From assembly GCA_045531955.1 (NCBI GenBank), contig JAZSFC010000011.1, positions 1 through 64,000 on the forward strand: a stretch of DNA of 64,000 nucleotides, read 5' to 3'. This stretch comes from SIG299 sp045531955 (GTDB taxonomy: Bacteria; Bacillota; Clostridia; Lachnospirales; Lachnospiraceae). Made by a program: the position numbers and the translations under genes. Below are positions 53,680-62,918 of this stretch, piece after piece; position 1 is the stretch's first letter, and the number at the start of each line of letters is the position of its first letter. Below the pieces are notes generated by a model that worked only from the letters and a program-made list of their open reading frames with translations, searched no databases and was not told where the DNA came from.

Positions 53680-54228
53680 ATGGAGGACATTCGGGATATG
53701 CGGCGCAGTGACTGGCACCGCATTTTAGAACGTGAATATACAGTAAGTCCATGCTCTTTTCAAAACATGGAAGGCGTTGTATCGTTGTTACAAATCAGGA
53801 AAGTAACAGAACCGCTTCTGGTACCCGGTGAGAACGGAGAAAAAGTGCTGATTGCAGATGCGGGCTATTCCTGGCTGCAGGTAGCATTTAAGGAGCAGTT
53901 CTTTTGGGCAACGGTAATGTATGATGACAAGGGCAGGTTCATGCAGGGGTATTTTGATATCACCGGCGGAAACTTTTTTGAAGATATGGAAAATCCTACG
54001 TTTAGGGATATGTATTTAGATTTGGTGTTGCTGGATGGAGGTCGGATTTTAGTTCTTGACCGGGATGAACTGGATGAGGCGTTGGAGCAAAGGGAAATCA
54101 GTGAGGAACAGTATCAGCAGACGGTAAAAGAGGGAAAGAAGCTGTACCGGTTGTTACAGGAGAAAGGGAAAGAATTTTTACAATTCTGTAGTGAATGGCG
54201 AGAGAAACTGCTGGAGGAAGCACAATGA
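53680..54228 (+). CDS. DUF402 family protein
   Basis: 182 residues. FWATVMYDDKGRFMQGYFDITGG near residue 73 and MYLDLVLLDGGRILVLDRDELDEAL near 110 match the DUF402/FomD-like beta barrel. Several members hydrolyse nucleoside phosphates (FomD acts on a CMP-linked phosphonate). The acidic loop residues needed for metal binding (D in LDLVL, DRDE) are present. It overlaps the next gene by 4 bp. Confidence 0.85.
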   Translation: MEDIRDMRRSDWHRILEREYTVSPCSFQNMEGVVSLLQIRKVTEPLLVPGENGEKVLIADAGYSWLQVAFKEQFFWATVMYDDKGRFMQGYFDITGGNFFEDMENPTFRDMYLDLVLLDGGRILVLDRDELDEALEQREISEEQYQQTVKEGKKLYRLLQEKGKEFLQFCSEWREKLLEEAQ

Positions 54229-54773
54229 ATCTTTGGAAACATTTCAAAACAATTACAAAGCATAAACTACTGGTACTGGATGGTTGCTTTAAGGTAGGTC
54301 TGTATTGGCAAGGTCTTACTCATGACATGTCCAAATATTCCCCGACGGAATTTTTTAACGGCGTCCGTTATTTCCAGGGATACCGTAGCCCGATTTCAGC
54401 GGAACGTGAGGACAAGGGCTATTCCGAGGCGTGGATGCACCATAAAGGACGTAACAAGCATCATTATGAGTACTGGACGGATATGAATCTGGAAACCAGG
54501 CAGTACGAATCCCGTCCGATGCCGCGAAAATACCTGGTGGAGATGGTGATGGACCGCCGGGCTGCCAGTATGAATTATCAGAAGGAAGCATATACACCGG
54601 CACATCCGCTGGAGTATCAGCTCACCAGCAAGGACCGGCCGCTCATGAACGAGCAGACGAGAAGGGAACTGGAATATATTTTAACTATGCTCCGGGACAA
54701 AGGTGAGAAGGAAACCTTCCGGTACTTGAAGAAAGAAGTGTTAAAGGGTAAGCCATTTCCTTGGGAACAGTAA
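54225..54773 (+). CDS. DUF5662 family protein
   Basis: 182 residues. The family start is NLWKHFKTITKHKLLVLDGCFKVGLYWQGLTHDMSKYSPTEFF-like, followed by HHKGRNKHHYEYW near residue 75. The many His and Asp residues (HDMSK, HHKGRNKHH) suggest a metal-dependent HD-like hydrolase fold. No function is established. The start is an ATGA overlap with the DUF402 gene, with GGAGGAAG upstream. Confidence 0.88.
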   Translation: MNLWKHFKTITKHKLLVLDGCFKVGLYWQGLTHDMSKYSPTEFFNGVRYFQGYRSPISAEREDKGYSEAWMHHKGRNKHHYEYWTDMNLETRQYESRPMPRKYLVEMVMDRRAASMNYQKEAYTPAHPLEYQLTSKDRPLMNEQTRRELEYILTMLRDKGEKETFRYLKKEVLKGKPFPWEQ

Positions 54774-54857
54774 AGTCTTTCAAAGGTGAAAAGATGGTTG
54801 TAAAAGATAGTGCAAAAAGAATTGTTTGACAATTTGAATAAAAATATTAAAAAGTTC

Positions 54858-54886
54858 TTGCAATGGCGAGGCGGAAGTGGTAGAAT
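54858..54886 (+). promoter_or_regulatory. Promoter of the nucleoside phosphorylase-led unit
   Basis: TTGCAA (54858-54863), 17 bp, TAGAAT (54881-54886), 43 bp before the ATG at 54929. It is the only clear promoter seen between 54 and 64 kb. Confidence 0.6.
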
Positions 54887-54928
54887 AAGCCAATTATATT
54901 TTTTTAGGAAGAAAGTTGGGAGGATTCT

Positions 54929-55723
54929 ATGAAGCAAAAACTTATCAATATTTTAAGCAACATGAAGCGCTACAACGCATCGAATTTGGCAGAACTTACT
55001 TTTGGATTAGATACAAATGTGGAATACGATGCTTTGGTTGTGGCACCGGCCTGGAAGCCAACAAAGATTATAGAAGACCCCTCATTTACAACTATTGTGT
55101 TAACAGAACATTCTTACATTTCAAGTTATCTGGTAGAAAAGGATGGTCTGAAAATTGCCTGGGTTCAGACTGCTTCCGGTGGTGGAAATCTGCTTGACCA
55201 TTTGCTCATTTGTGGAGAATTAAAGTTTAAGAAACTGATATTTATCGGTGCCGTAGGCGCTTTAAAGGAAGGGATTGATTTAGGAGATTTATGTACCCCA
55301 TCCTATAGTGTTGCAGGTGTCTTCGCCAACGCCTATTTGTGCGAGAAATTGTCAGATTACAGACCATTTGGCAAGGTGTATCCTGACGAAAGTTACATAG
55401 ACGAGGTAATTGCACTGGCAAAGAATACTGGTTATGAATTGAAGAAGGCTTCGGTGTTCTGCACCGATTCCATTGCACTGGAGTACTCCCATTTAGAAGA
55501 AATCAGAGCCTTTGATACGGATTTAATCGAGATGGAAACCGGTACTTTTTATGAAGTGGCAAAGCTGTTTGAGGTTCCGGCGGTGGCATTGTTGGTTGTT
55601 TCCGATAACTCCGCAACCGGGCTTCCATTGATTGGAAGAAACGAAGAGCAGATGAAAAAGTATAAAGTAGGACGGAACGTGATTATTCCGGATTTGATTT
55701 ACAAAATTGCAAAATCAAAATGA
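54929..55723 (+). CDS. Nucleoside phosphorylase family protein
   Basis: 264 residues of the PNP/UDP type 1 fold. KLIFIGAVGALKEGIDLGDL near residue 104 is the phosphate/ribose-site region, and DLIEMETGTFYEVAKL near 192 holds the conserved Met-Glu that binds ribose. The N-terminal 35 residues differ from standard enzymes. It probably cleaves a purine or other nucleoside with phosphate. A second phosphorylase of the same superfamily lies at 61633. GGGAGGATTCT precedes the ATG. Confidence 0.85.
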   Translation: MKQKLINILSNMKRYNASNLAELTFGLDTNVEYDALVVAPAWKPTKIIEDPSFTTIVLTEHSYISSYLVEKDGLKIAWVQTASGGGNLLDHLLICGELKFKKLIFIGAVGALKEGIDLGDLCTPSYSVAGVFANAYLCEKLSDYRPFGKVYPDESYIDEVIALAKNTGYELKKASVFCTDSIALEYSHLEEIRAFDTDLIEMETGTFYEVAKLFEVPAVALLVVSDNSATGLPLIGRNEEQMKKYKVGRNVIIPDLIYKIAKSK

Positions 55724-55740
55724 TTGGACTTTAGTAGAAC

Positions 55741-56508
55741 ATGATAGAAGAATATAGGGATTTGCTGGAGAAATTCATATCTTACAGCAAAGAAATTTTT
55801 GGAGCAAATTTAACAGGAATTTATCTCCATGGGTCTGTGGTCATGAACTGCTTTAACCCGGAGAAGAGCGATTTGGATTTATTGGTTGTAGTGCGGGAGA
55901 GCATTCCTGATGAAATCAAACTACAGTTTATGAATCTCGTGATGGAGCTGAATAAACAGGCTCCAGCAAAAGGGCTGGAACTCAGTGTGGTAAAGGAAGA
56001 GGTGTGCAAGCCTTTTGTATATCCGACACCCTTTGAACTGCATTTTTCCAATGCTCACCTAAATTGGTATCAGAGTAATCCACAGGATTATGTGGAGAAG
56101 ATGAATGGCACTGACAAGGATTTGGCAGCGCATTTTACTATTACCTATCATAGGGGACAGGTGCTGTACGGACAAGGTATTCCGGAGGTGTTTGCACCGG
56201 TGCCAATGGCAGACTATTTGGATAGCATTTGGTGTGATATCGAAAATGCGGTGGAGGAAATTGCAGAAAATCCGATGTATCTGACCTTAAATCTCTGCCG
56301 GGTGCTGGCTTATAAAAGGAACGGGCTTATTGTATCTAAACAGGAAGGCGGAGAATGGGGCTTAAAGAATGTTGATAAACCGAAGTTTCAAACTCTGATT
56401 ATGGCAGCTTTACAGGAATATCAGAGCAATAAAGCGATGGTATTTAATGTGGCAGTAGCAAAGGAATTTGCAAATTATATGCTGGGAGAGATTAAGAAAA
56501 ATGAGTGA
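55741..56508 (+). CDS. AadA-like nucleotidyltransferase (aminoglycoside adenylyltransferase family)
   Basis: 255 residues. The nucleotidyltransferase core reads YLHGSVVMNCFNPEKSDLDLLVV near residue 28, with GS and the D-x-D metal ligands. The C-terminal half (NLCRVLAYKRNGLIVSKQEGGEWG) is the domain typical of ANT(3'')/ANT(9) enzymes. It may adenylylate spectinomycin- or streptomycin-like drugs or another small molecule. Family membership alone does not show resistance. The start has no strong ribosome site; the stop overlaps the next gene by 8 bp. Confidence 0.85.
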   Translation: MIEEYRDLLEKFISYSKEIFGANLTGIYLHGSVVMNCFNPEKSDLDLLVVVRESIPDEIKLQFMNLVMELNKQAPAKGLELSVVKEEVCKPFVYPTPFELHFSNAHLNWYQSNPQDYVEKMNGTDKDLAAHFTITYHRGQVLYGQGIPEVFAPVPMADYLDSIWCDIENAVEEIAENPMYLTLNLCRVLAYKRNGLIVSKQEGGEWGLKNVDKPKFQTLIMAALQEYQSNKAMVFNVAVAKEFANYMLGEIKKNE

Positions 56509-57004
56509 TAATTATTTGATTCGTAAGGTGATGCCCGGTGATGAGACGGTTCTTGCTTATATTCAGACCGAGAGCTGGAAGGCAGCGTTTAAAGATATTT
56601 TAGAGGAAGAAGAGCTGATTCGTTGTACGAACATCGAACGGGCTACTAATATGTATGCCGGTTTATTAGAAGCGAAAAAAGGCAACGGATATCTTATGGA
56701 AGTGAATGGCAAAGGTCACTGTATCGCCTGGTGGGATGCATCCCGTGAGGTAGATATGCCGGACTATGCAGAACTCATTTGTATCCACAGTCTGCAGGAT
56801 AATTGGAGTAAGGGTTACGGTAGCAAAATGATGGATAGGGTACTTACGGATATTGCTGAAGCAGGATACAAAAAGGTGATGCTCTGGGTGTTTGAGGAAA
56901 ATACCAGAGCAAGGAGATTTTATGAAGCCAAAGGTTTTGTAAAAGGTGAGAAATCCAAGGTGAGCCTGAATGCCGTGGAAGTGATGTATGTGAAAGAACT
57001 GTAA
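56501..57004 (+). CDS. GNAT family N-acetyltransferase
   Basis: 167 residues. IHSLQDNWSKGYGSKMMDRVL near residue 92 is the acetyl-CoA pyrophosphate loop, and VMLWVFEENTRARRFYEAKGF near 127 is the last GNAT strand and helix. It starts within the end of the AadA-like gene, so the two are coupled. The substrate is unknown. Confidence 0.9.
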   Translation: MSDNYLIRKVMPGDETVLAYIQTESWKAAFKDILEEEELIRCTNIERATNMYAGLLEAKKGNGYLMEVNGKGHCIAWWDASREVDMPDYAELICIHSLQDNWSKGYGSKMMDRVLTDIAEAGYKKVMLWVFEENTRARRFYEAKGFVKGEKSKVSLNAVEVMYVKEL

Positions 57005-57026
57005 TAGGAAAGATGGAGAGGAAAGG

Positions 57027-57476
57027 ATGAATAATATCAGACAGGCAATCCCGGCAGATGTTGCCCGTGTTGCAGAAATTGAAATATTTAATTACCGCTT
57101 AAATTTCTATCCGATTTTTCAGAACGATTGGTTTTACTTTGATGAAAAGCAGGTTCCAAAGGAAATGAAGCGGTATGAAACAGAAGAAGGCTTGCTTCAA
57201 AATACCTATGTTTATGATGATGGAGTAGTAAAAGGCTTTATCCAGCTTGACGGAACAAAGGTTGCCAAGCTTTTTGTGGAGCCGGTACTACAGGGCAATG
57301 GAATTGGTGCGAAACTGCTGGAATATGCTGTGGCAGAAAAGCAAGCCAACCATTTGTGGGCATTGGAGAAGAATGTGAAGGCCATTCGGTTTTATGAGAG
57401 GCATGGTTTTCATGTAACAGAAGAGAAAAAGTTGGAAGAGGATACCACGGAGTATTTGGTACGGTTGGAACGGTAG
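57027..57476 (+). CDS. GNAT family N-acetyltransferase
   Basis: 149 residues. VAKLFVEPVLQGNGIGAKLLEYA near residue 79 binds acetyl-CoA, and NVKAIRFYERHGFHVTEE near 114 closes the fold. A GAGAGGAAAGG ribosome site lies upstream. It follows the previous GNAT by 22 bp but is too different to be a recent duplicate. Confidence 0.9.
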   Translation: MNNIRQAIPADVARVAEIEIFNYRLNFYPIFQNDWFYFDEKQVPKEMKRYETEEGLLQNTYVYDDGVVKGFIQLDGTKVAKLFVEPVLQGNGIGAKLLEYAVAEKQANHLWALEKNVKAIRFYERHGFHVTEEKKLEEDTTEYLVRLER

Positions 57477-57519
57477 AAACAGTGTGAGAACGATATTGGG
57501 AGATTGGAGGCGCGACGAT

Positions 57520-58455
57520 ATGCAAAATATGTTCATTGAAGGTTTGAAAAACAATGATGTAGATAAGTTGCTGAAAGTTCCCAAGAGTGATATCCATAAT
57601 CATTCCACAAAAGGATGCAGGAGAGTATGGCTGGAAGAACGTCTAAATCGCAATTTCCCGGAACCACCCGACAGATTTGGTGGGCTTACAGGAATGCAGG
57701 AATGGTTTACTGCATCAATTAAACCATACTGTAAAGATATTGAAGGAATTATCTTAAGATGGGAAGGCGCATTTGCAGAAGCAAAAAGGAATAATATCAC
57801 GAGACTGGCGATGAACTTTGGAGCCGCGGAAGTTGATTTTGTTGGCGGAATGGATACATTCAAAAGTATTATCGACGGTTTTTATCAGAAATATTGCCCC
57901 AATGCAGTATTTGAGCCGGAAATCACTTATATTTCGGCTTGTAATGTTTTGCAGGAAGCAGAAAAATTAGACCGGTATATTTCTTCCGGATTTTTCAAGT
58001 CTATTGATGTATGCGGTGGAGAGAATGTGCAGCCCTTTGAGGCTTTTCTGCCCTTGTATCGTAAAGCGGAATGTTACCATCTGACTAAGAAGATGCATGT
58101 AGGGGAAATCGGCTCTGCAGAAGATGTACGGCGGGCAGTTGAAGTATTGGGGCTTGAGGAAGTTCACCATGGAATAAATGCCGTTACCTCGGATGAAGTC
58201 ATGAGATTTCTGGCGGATAACCGGATTCAGTTGAATGTTTGTCCAAGCAGTAACGTGATGCTTGGATATGCTGCGGATTACAAAGACCATCCGATTAAGA
58301 CGTTGTACGAGAATGGCATTAAAGTAACGATAAATACGGATGACTTGCTGCTGTTTGACAGTTCTATTGAAAATGAATATCTGTTACTTTATCAGGCAGG
58401 TGCGTTAAGTGCAAATCAGCTGGATGAAATCCGAAGGAATGGACTAAACGGATAG
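57520..58455 (+). CDS. Adenosine deaminase family protein
   Basis: 311 residues. KSDIHNHSTKGC near residue 22 supplies the first metal His pair (HxH). HVGEIGS near 200 and HGINAV near 225 hold further metal and catalytic residues, and NTDDLLLF near 285 supplies the metal Asp. All core residues of the adenosine/AMP deaminase fold are present. It should deaminate adenosine or a related purine. The start at 57520 follows TTGGAGGCGCGACG; a GTG at 57484 is less likely. Confidence 0.88.
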   Translation: MQNMFIEGLKNNDVDKLLKVPKSDIHNHSTKGCRRVWLEERLNRNFPEPPDRFGGLTGMQEWFTASIKPYCKDIEGIILRWEGAFAEAKRNNITRLAMNFGAAEVDFVGGMDTFKSIIDGFYQKYCPNAVFEPEITYISACNVLQEAEKLDRYISSGFFKSIDVCGGENVQPFEAFLPLYRKAECYHLTKKMHVGEIGSAEDVRRAVEVLGLEEVHHGINAVTSDEVMRFLADNRIQLNVCPSSNVMLGYAADYKDHPIKTLYENGIKVTINTDDLLLFDSSIENEYLLLYQAGALSANQLDEIRRNGLNG

Positions 58456-58479
58456 AGGAAGTCTGCGGGAGGAAAAAAG

Positions 58480-59319
58480 ATGAAATATCAGTTAAAGCAT
58501 TATGAAAATCGAAGTGTGGCGCAGGACAGCAGCCTCTTACAAAATGATGATGCCATCACGTTTTCGGTGTTGGTGACAATTTTGCAGGGAACATGTACAC
58601 ATATATACACAAACCACGAAAGCATAATTATTTGTTACTCCATGCCTCCTTATCCGGTGTGGATTTGGTGTAAGGATGTAAGCAACCGGGAAGACGTGCA
58701 GAATGTTGCCGAATGCCTGAAAAATGAGTTTCCGCTGGAAGCAGGTTACAACTACAATATTGGGTATGAGTTGTTAGATGCGATTAAGGAAGCAGATTCT
58801 TACTTTGAAAAATCCGAGGTAAGAACGAATATGTTATCTTATCGTTTGGATACTATCCGGGAAATTGCGTATCCATGTGAAGGAAAACGTAGCATGATTG
58901 GCGAACAGGATAAAGAACTTGCAATCAAGCTGTGGCATGACTTGAGTCTTGAAATGTTGGGACATGAACACAGTGAAGAGTTTTGTCGTAAGAAAATTGA
59001 AACCCTTATTGAGAAACAGACTTTGCATTGCTGGAGAAATAATGTCGGAGAAATCGTGGCTTTGACAGACCGGGACGACATTGGATTGTACGGGAAAATC
59101 AGTGCGGTTTATACGTTGCCGAATCAGCGCCGAAAAGGTTATGCTATCAATCTGGTACATGCAGTATCCGAAGATATCTTAAAGGATGGTCTGGTACCGA
59201 TTCTATACACGGATGCGGATTACGGCGCATCCAATTCCTGCTACAAAAAGATTGGATTTGAGCAGGTGGGAAGCCTTTGTACAGTGCAGGGAAAGGATAG
59301 GGAAAATCATGGAGCATAA
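58480..59319 (+). CDS. GNAT family N-acetyltransferase with extra N-terminal domain
   Basis: 279 residues. The C-terminal half is a GNAT: KISAVYTLPNQRRKGYAINLVHA near residue 206, then ILYTDADYGASNSCYKKIGFEQVG near 243. The N-terminal half (about 1-125) is a diverged GNAT-like or unrelated domain with PPYPVWIWCKDV. The last 11 bases overlap the Nudix gene. The ribosome site is GGGAGGAAAAAAG. Confidence 0.85.
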   Translation: MKYQLKHYENRSVAQDSSLLQNDDAITFSVLVTILQGTCTHIYTNHESIIICYSMPPYPVWIWCKDVSNREDVQNVAECLKNEFPLEAGYNYNIGYELLDAIKEADSYFEKSEVRTNMLSYRLDTIREIAYPCEGKRSMIGEQDKELAIKLWHDLSLEMLGHEHSEEFCRKKIETLIEKQTLHCWRNNVGEIVALTDRDDIGLYGKISAVYTLPNQRRKGYAINLVHAVSEDILKDGLVPILYTDADYGASNSCYKKIGFEQVGSLCTVQGKDRENHGA

Positions 59320-59785
59320 CAACACCAACTGGTGCCAGTCGGTCACCGGTGTAGTAATTAAGGATAACAAGGTTTTACTGGCAAGACATACCTATGGTTC
59401 CGGCAAGGGACTCTATATCGTGCCGGGCGGCTATGTGGAGTTTGGCGAAATGCCACAGGATGCAGTAAAACGGGAGATCTTTGAGGAAACAAAGATTGTG
59501 GCGGAGCCAAAGAATATCATCGGCATCCGATTTAATGATAAAGACTGGTATGTGGCGTTTTCGGCAGAATATGTATCAGGAGAAGCATCTTCCGACGGTG
59601 ATGAAAATGATGCCGTTGTCTGGATGGATATTTCGGAAGCACTGGAACGGGAGGATGTACCGGGGCTTACTAAGACACTGATTCAGTGTGCCCTAAAGGA
59701 AGCGGAAGGTTTTAGACCACTGCCGTATGTGAGCCGGAATAGGCCGGGATTTTTATACGGGATAGATATATCGGAAGGTGAGTGA
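59309..59785 (+). CDS. Nudix hydrolase
   Basis: 158 residues. The Nudix box is complete: GGYVEFGEMPQDAVKREI continues into FEETKIV, near residues 39-62, which fits Gx5Ex7REUxEExGU with Lys in place of the last Gly. It hydrolyses a nucleoside diphosphate derivative. It starts inside the GNAT gene, and the next GNAT follows after 4 bp. No bound substrate can be predicted. Confidence 0.92.
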   Translation: MEHNNTNWCQSVTGVVIKDNKVLLARHTYGSGKGLYIVPGGYVEFGEMPQDAVKREIFEETKIVAEPKNIIGIRFNDKDWYVAFSAEYVSGEASSDGDENDAVVWMDISEALEREDVPGLTKTLIQCALKEAEGFRPLPYVSRNRPGFLYGIDISEGE

Positions 59786-59789
59786 TAAC

Positions 59790-60293
59790 ATGAGTCTGGA
59801 AATCAGAAAATTAAGCCCGGATGACGGCAAAGAATTTTACGATATGTTGCAGGAAATGCCTGCGGATGAAAATGGCTTTGTTAATTCTGTAGCAGGAAAA
59901 TCTTATGATGAATACCAAGCATGGTTAAAGGCTTCCGCAGCAAGTTCCGAGAAGAAGGAAATCGTGGATGGTTGGAAAGTGCCGCAGACCATCTTTTGGC
60001 TTTTAGAAGATGGTAAACCGGTAGGATTTGGTAAGGTACGCCATTTTCTTACGGAAAAACTTCTGGAAGAGGGTGGCAATGTTGGGTATGGAATTCGTCC
60101 GAGTGCCAGAAACAAGGGATTCGGAAAACAATTTGTAGGTCTGCTAAAAGAAGAGTGTAAGAAACTCGGCGTAGAGAAAATGCTGCTTACCATCCGGAAA
60201 ACGAATGTACCGTCCCGGCAGGTGGCACTGGCCAACGGCGGCAGAATAGAGCGTGAAACTGAAGAAAGATACTATATCTGGATTAATGTGTAG
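59790..60293 (+). CDS. GNAT family N-acetyltransferase
   Basis: 167 residues. GNVGYGIRPSARNKGFGKQFVGLL near residue 92 is the acetyl-CoA loop, and TIRKTNVPSRQVALANGGRIERE near 132 is the final part, the pattern of YjaB/RimL-like acetyltransferases with a N-P-[ST]-R-like end. The start at 59790 follows GGAAGGTGAGTG. Confidence 0.9.
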   Translation: MSLEIRKLSPDDGKEFYDMLQEMPADENGFVNSVAGKSYDEYQAWLKASAASSEKKEIVDGWKVPQTIFWLLEDGKPVGFGKVRHFLTEKLLEEGGNVGYGIRPSARNKGFGKQFVGLLKEECKKLGVEKMLLTIRKTNVPSRQVALANGGRIERETEERYYIWINV

Positions 60294-60335
60294 TGTTTAT
60301 AAAGTGTTATTAATTATGAAAAAAGGAGAAAAGGT

Positions 60336-60953
60336 ATGAAAGTATTATTAGTAAACGGCAGCCCGAGACATAAGGGAAACACAGCGTTAGCATTAGAAGA
60401 AATGGTAAAGGTTTTTGAAGCAGAAGGAATCGAAACAGAAGTACTTCATGTTGGAAATAAAGATATCCGTGGCTGTATTGCCTGCGGACAATGCGGAAAA
60501 CTCGGAAAATGTGTGTTTGACGACATAGTAAATGAAGGTGCGGCAAAGCTTGCAGAGTGCGACGGTATGGTGGTAGGAAGTCCTGTTTATTATGCTTCGG
60601 CCAATGCAACTTTGATTGCATTTTTAGATCGTTTATTTTACAGTTCCCACTTTGACAAGACGATGAAGGTCGGTGCAGCGATTACTATTGCAAGACGCGG
60701 CGGCTGTTCCGCAACCTTTGATGAACTGAATAAGTATTTTACCATCAGCGGTATGCCGGTGTCTTCCAGCCAGTACTGGAACAGCGTGCATGGTGGTGGA
60801 CCGGGTGAAGCAGCTCTGGATGCAGAAGGTATGCAGACTATGCGGACATTAGCCAGAAATATGGGCTTCTTAATGAAGAGTATTGCTCTTGGTAAGGAGC
60901 AGTTTGGACTTCCTGAAAAAGAAAGACACGCATGGACAAACTTTATCAGATAA
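60336..60953 (+). CDS. Flavodoxin-fold NAD(P)H-dependent oxidoreductase
   Basis: 205 residues. VLLVNGSPRHKGNTALAL at the start is the FMN phosphate loop. CIACGQCGKLGKC near 47-59 gives a Cys-rich segment found in NADPH-dependent FMN reductases of Clostridia, and MVVGSPVYYASANA near 78 contacts the flavin. It reduces quinones, azo compounds or iron. AAAGGAGAAAAGGT precedes the ATG. Confidence 0.92.
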   Translation: MKVLLVNGSPRHKGNTALALEEMVKVFEAEGIETEVLHVGNKDIRGCIACGQCGKLGKCVFDDIVNEGAAKLAECDGMVVGSPVYYASANATLIAFLDRLFYSSHFDKTMKVGAAITIARRGGCSATFDELNKYFTISGMPVSSSQYWNSVHGGGPGEAALDAEGMQTMRTLARNMGFLMKSIALGKEQFGLPEKERHAWTNFIR

Positions 60954-60997
60954 AGATAACGCAATAGAGTGGTATGAAAGCAGGAAGGTGGACCGAT

Positions 60998-61630
60998 ATG
61001 AAATACAGTGAATTACAACACCCATGGAACAGAATATTCGAATTGTCCTGGCAGTCTGTTTGTGCCGGAAGTAAAGCCATTGCGGCGGTGATTTTGTCTG
61101 AGGATGGAGAAATCATCTCCGAAGCAAGAAACCAAATCAGCGAGTTTAATATTCCGAATCCGCGATTACTTCACGCCGAGGTGGAGGCACTGCGCAACCT
61201 GGATATCAAAAAATATCCAAACCTCAAGGAGTACACACTATACGCAGGTTTGGAACCATGCCCGATGTGTGTGGGAACTCTTGCTATGAGTGGTCTTCGC
61301 AAGGTGGTGATTGCCACAAGAGATGCTTATGGTGGCTCCATGAGTCTGGTGGAGTGTAGTCCTTATATGAAACGTAAGAACTTTGAAATTACATTTCTGG
61401 ATAATGAGCTTGGCGATATGCAACGGGCATTCCAGATTATCAGGGAACTTTTATATAATGCAGATGATATCAAGCTGGGACGTATTCTTGCAGACTTCTC
61501 TGTATATAACAAGCGTGGCGTGGATGCAGCCTGTGCACTGGTGAAGGAAGGATTCTTTGCAGGTAGAGATTTAAAGGAAATTCCTGCTAGTGAAGTGTTT
61601 GATGAGTTGGCAAAGCGGATGGAGGAGTAA
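60998..61630 (+). CDS. Nucleoside deaminase (cytidine/guanine deaminase fold)
   Basis: 210 residues. HAEVEAL near residue 56 supplies the catalytic Glu and a zinc His, and PCPMCVGTL near 88 supplies the two zinc Cys, the standard CDA/tRNA-adenosine-deaminase-fold pair. A C-terminal extension of about 70 residues distinguishes it from TadA. GGAAGGTGGACCGAT sets the start at 60998. The phosphorylase gene begins 2 bp after its stop, so both act in one nucleoside route. Confidence 0.9.
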   Translation: MKYSELQHPWNRIFELSWQSVCAGSKAIAAVILSEDGEIISEARNQISEFNIPNPRLLHAEVEALRNLDIKKYPNLKEYTLYAGLEPCPMCVGTLAMSGLRKVVIATRDAYGGSMSLVECSPYMKRKNFEITFLDNELGDMQRAFQIIRELLYNADDIKLGRILADFSVYNKRGVDAACALVKEGFFAGRDLKEIPASEVFDELAKRMEE

Positions 61631-61632
61631 TA

Positions 61633-62382
61633 ATGATTATAGATTGTTTTGATATAGAAACAGAACCGATTATCAGCCTGAAAGATTTTTATGGTGAACA
61701 AAAACATATTGTGGATACCTGTCTGATTATTTTCTCAGATGAAATACATAAACACCTGATGGAAACGTATGAATGTGAGCAAATTTCTGCACTCACCTGT
61801 TGTAATGGTGACATACCAATTTATAAGATGAATTACAAAGGAAAAGATATTGCCTTTTATTTAACCGGAATCGGTTCCTCACTGGCTGCCTGTATGTGCT
61901 ATGAAACAAATTGGCTGGTGGGAGCAACTAAATTTATTATGTTTGGTTCTTGCGGAAGTTTGGACAGAGACAAAACAGAAGGCAAATTTATTCTTCCCAC
62001 AGAAAGTTACCGTGGGGAAGGATGCTCCTATTATTTTGCAGAGCCGGCAGACTACATCAAGATAAGAAACAGTGATAAGCTTGCTGCCATATTTGACAAA
62101 TTGGGTGCGCCGTATGTGCTTGGGAAGGTGTGGACCACAGACTCCATGATTAGGGAAACTAAGGGCCTGGTCGCAAAGCGGAAAGCGGAAGGCTGTATTG
62201 CGGTAGAAATGGAAGTGGCAGGAGTGCAGGCGGTGTGTGATTTCTATGGATTGGAATTATACGATTTCCTGGAAGCAGGAGATGTTTTGGAAGCAAGCGG
62301 ATATGAAGTAGAAGGACTTCACGGGGCAAATCACAATTTGGGAAAATTGTATATTGCATTAGAGATTGCATTACATGTGTAG
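61633..62382 (+). CDS. Nucleoside phosphorylase family protein
   Basis: 249 residues of the PNP/UDP superfamily. KFIMFGSCGSLDRDKTEGKF near residue 96 is the phosphate region, and GCIAVEMEVAGVQAVCDFY near 190 holds the conserved E-M-E ribose motif. It resembles uridine or purine phosphorylases of Clostridia. It is coupled to the deaminase gene upstream, so the pair may deaminate and then cleave the same nucleoside. Confidence 0.9.
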   Translation: MIIDCFDIETEPIISLKDFYGEQKHIVDTCLIIFSDEIHKHLMETYECEQISALTCCNGDIPIYKMNYKGKDIAFYLTGIGSSLAACMCYETNWLVGATKFIMFGSCGSLDRDKTEGKFILPTESYRGEGCSYYFAEPADYIKIRNSDKLAAIFDKLGAPYVLGKVWTTDSMIRETKGLVAKRKAEGCIAVEMEVAGVQAVCDFYGLELYDFLEAGDVLEASGYEVEGLHGANHNLGKLYIALEIALHV

Positions 62383-62444
62383 GTTTGGATGGAACGAAGT
62401 CCGTTTGGACGGGATAGGAATCAGATAAATAGGTGGAATTTGTA

Positions 62445-62870
62445 ATGATAAGAATAGCAACTGTAAATGATGCAGAGCAATTAAATATCTTAAATATCGA
62501 ATTTAATGGTGAGGGCGAAGCAAGTATAGATAATATTAGAAATTCCCTTAGGAATAATAAGCAGGAAGTTGTTGTCGTTGCTGATGCGGGTGATATGTTG
62601 GTTGGATTTGTTTGTGTTCAACTAAAGAAATCATTCTGCTATGATGACTATATGCCTGAAATTACGGAAGTGTATGTTAAGCCAACATATAGAAAAAGAG
62701 GTATTGCCAGCGAAATGATTACTTTTGCAGAAGCATATTGTAGTAAGAATTATGCAGTTCATAAGTATGAGCTTCTGACAGGAAAAGAGAATTTTGTTGC
62801 ACAATCGGTATACGGTAAACTTGGATATATAGACGATAAGGAACTTCATTTATCAAAGAGGGTGAAGTAG
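62445..62870 (+). CDS. GNAT family N-acetyltransferase
   Basis: 141 residues. ITEVYVKPTYRKRGIASEMITFA near residue 74 binds acetyl-CoA, and YELLTGKENFVAQSVYGKLGY near 112 ends the fold. The pattern is like AAC(6')- or streptothricin-type acetyltransferases, but the substrate is uncertain. ATAGGTGGAATTTGTA sets the start at 62445. The gene is AT-richer than its neighbours. Confidence 0.88.
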   Translation: MIRIATVNDAEQLNILNIEFNGEGEASIDNIRNSLRNNKQEVVVVADAGDMLVGFVCVQLKKSFCYDDYMPEITEVYVKPTYRKRGIASEMITFAEAYCSKNYAVHKYELLTGKENFVAQSVYGKLGYIDDKELHLSKRVK

Positions 62871-62918
62871 TGAACGAATCCAATATATCAAACGGCTAGA
62901 AAAATTGGGGAGAAGAAA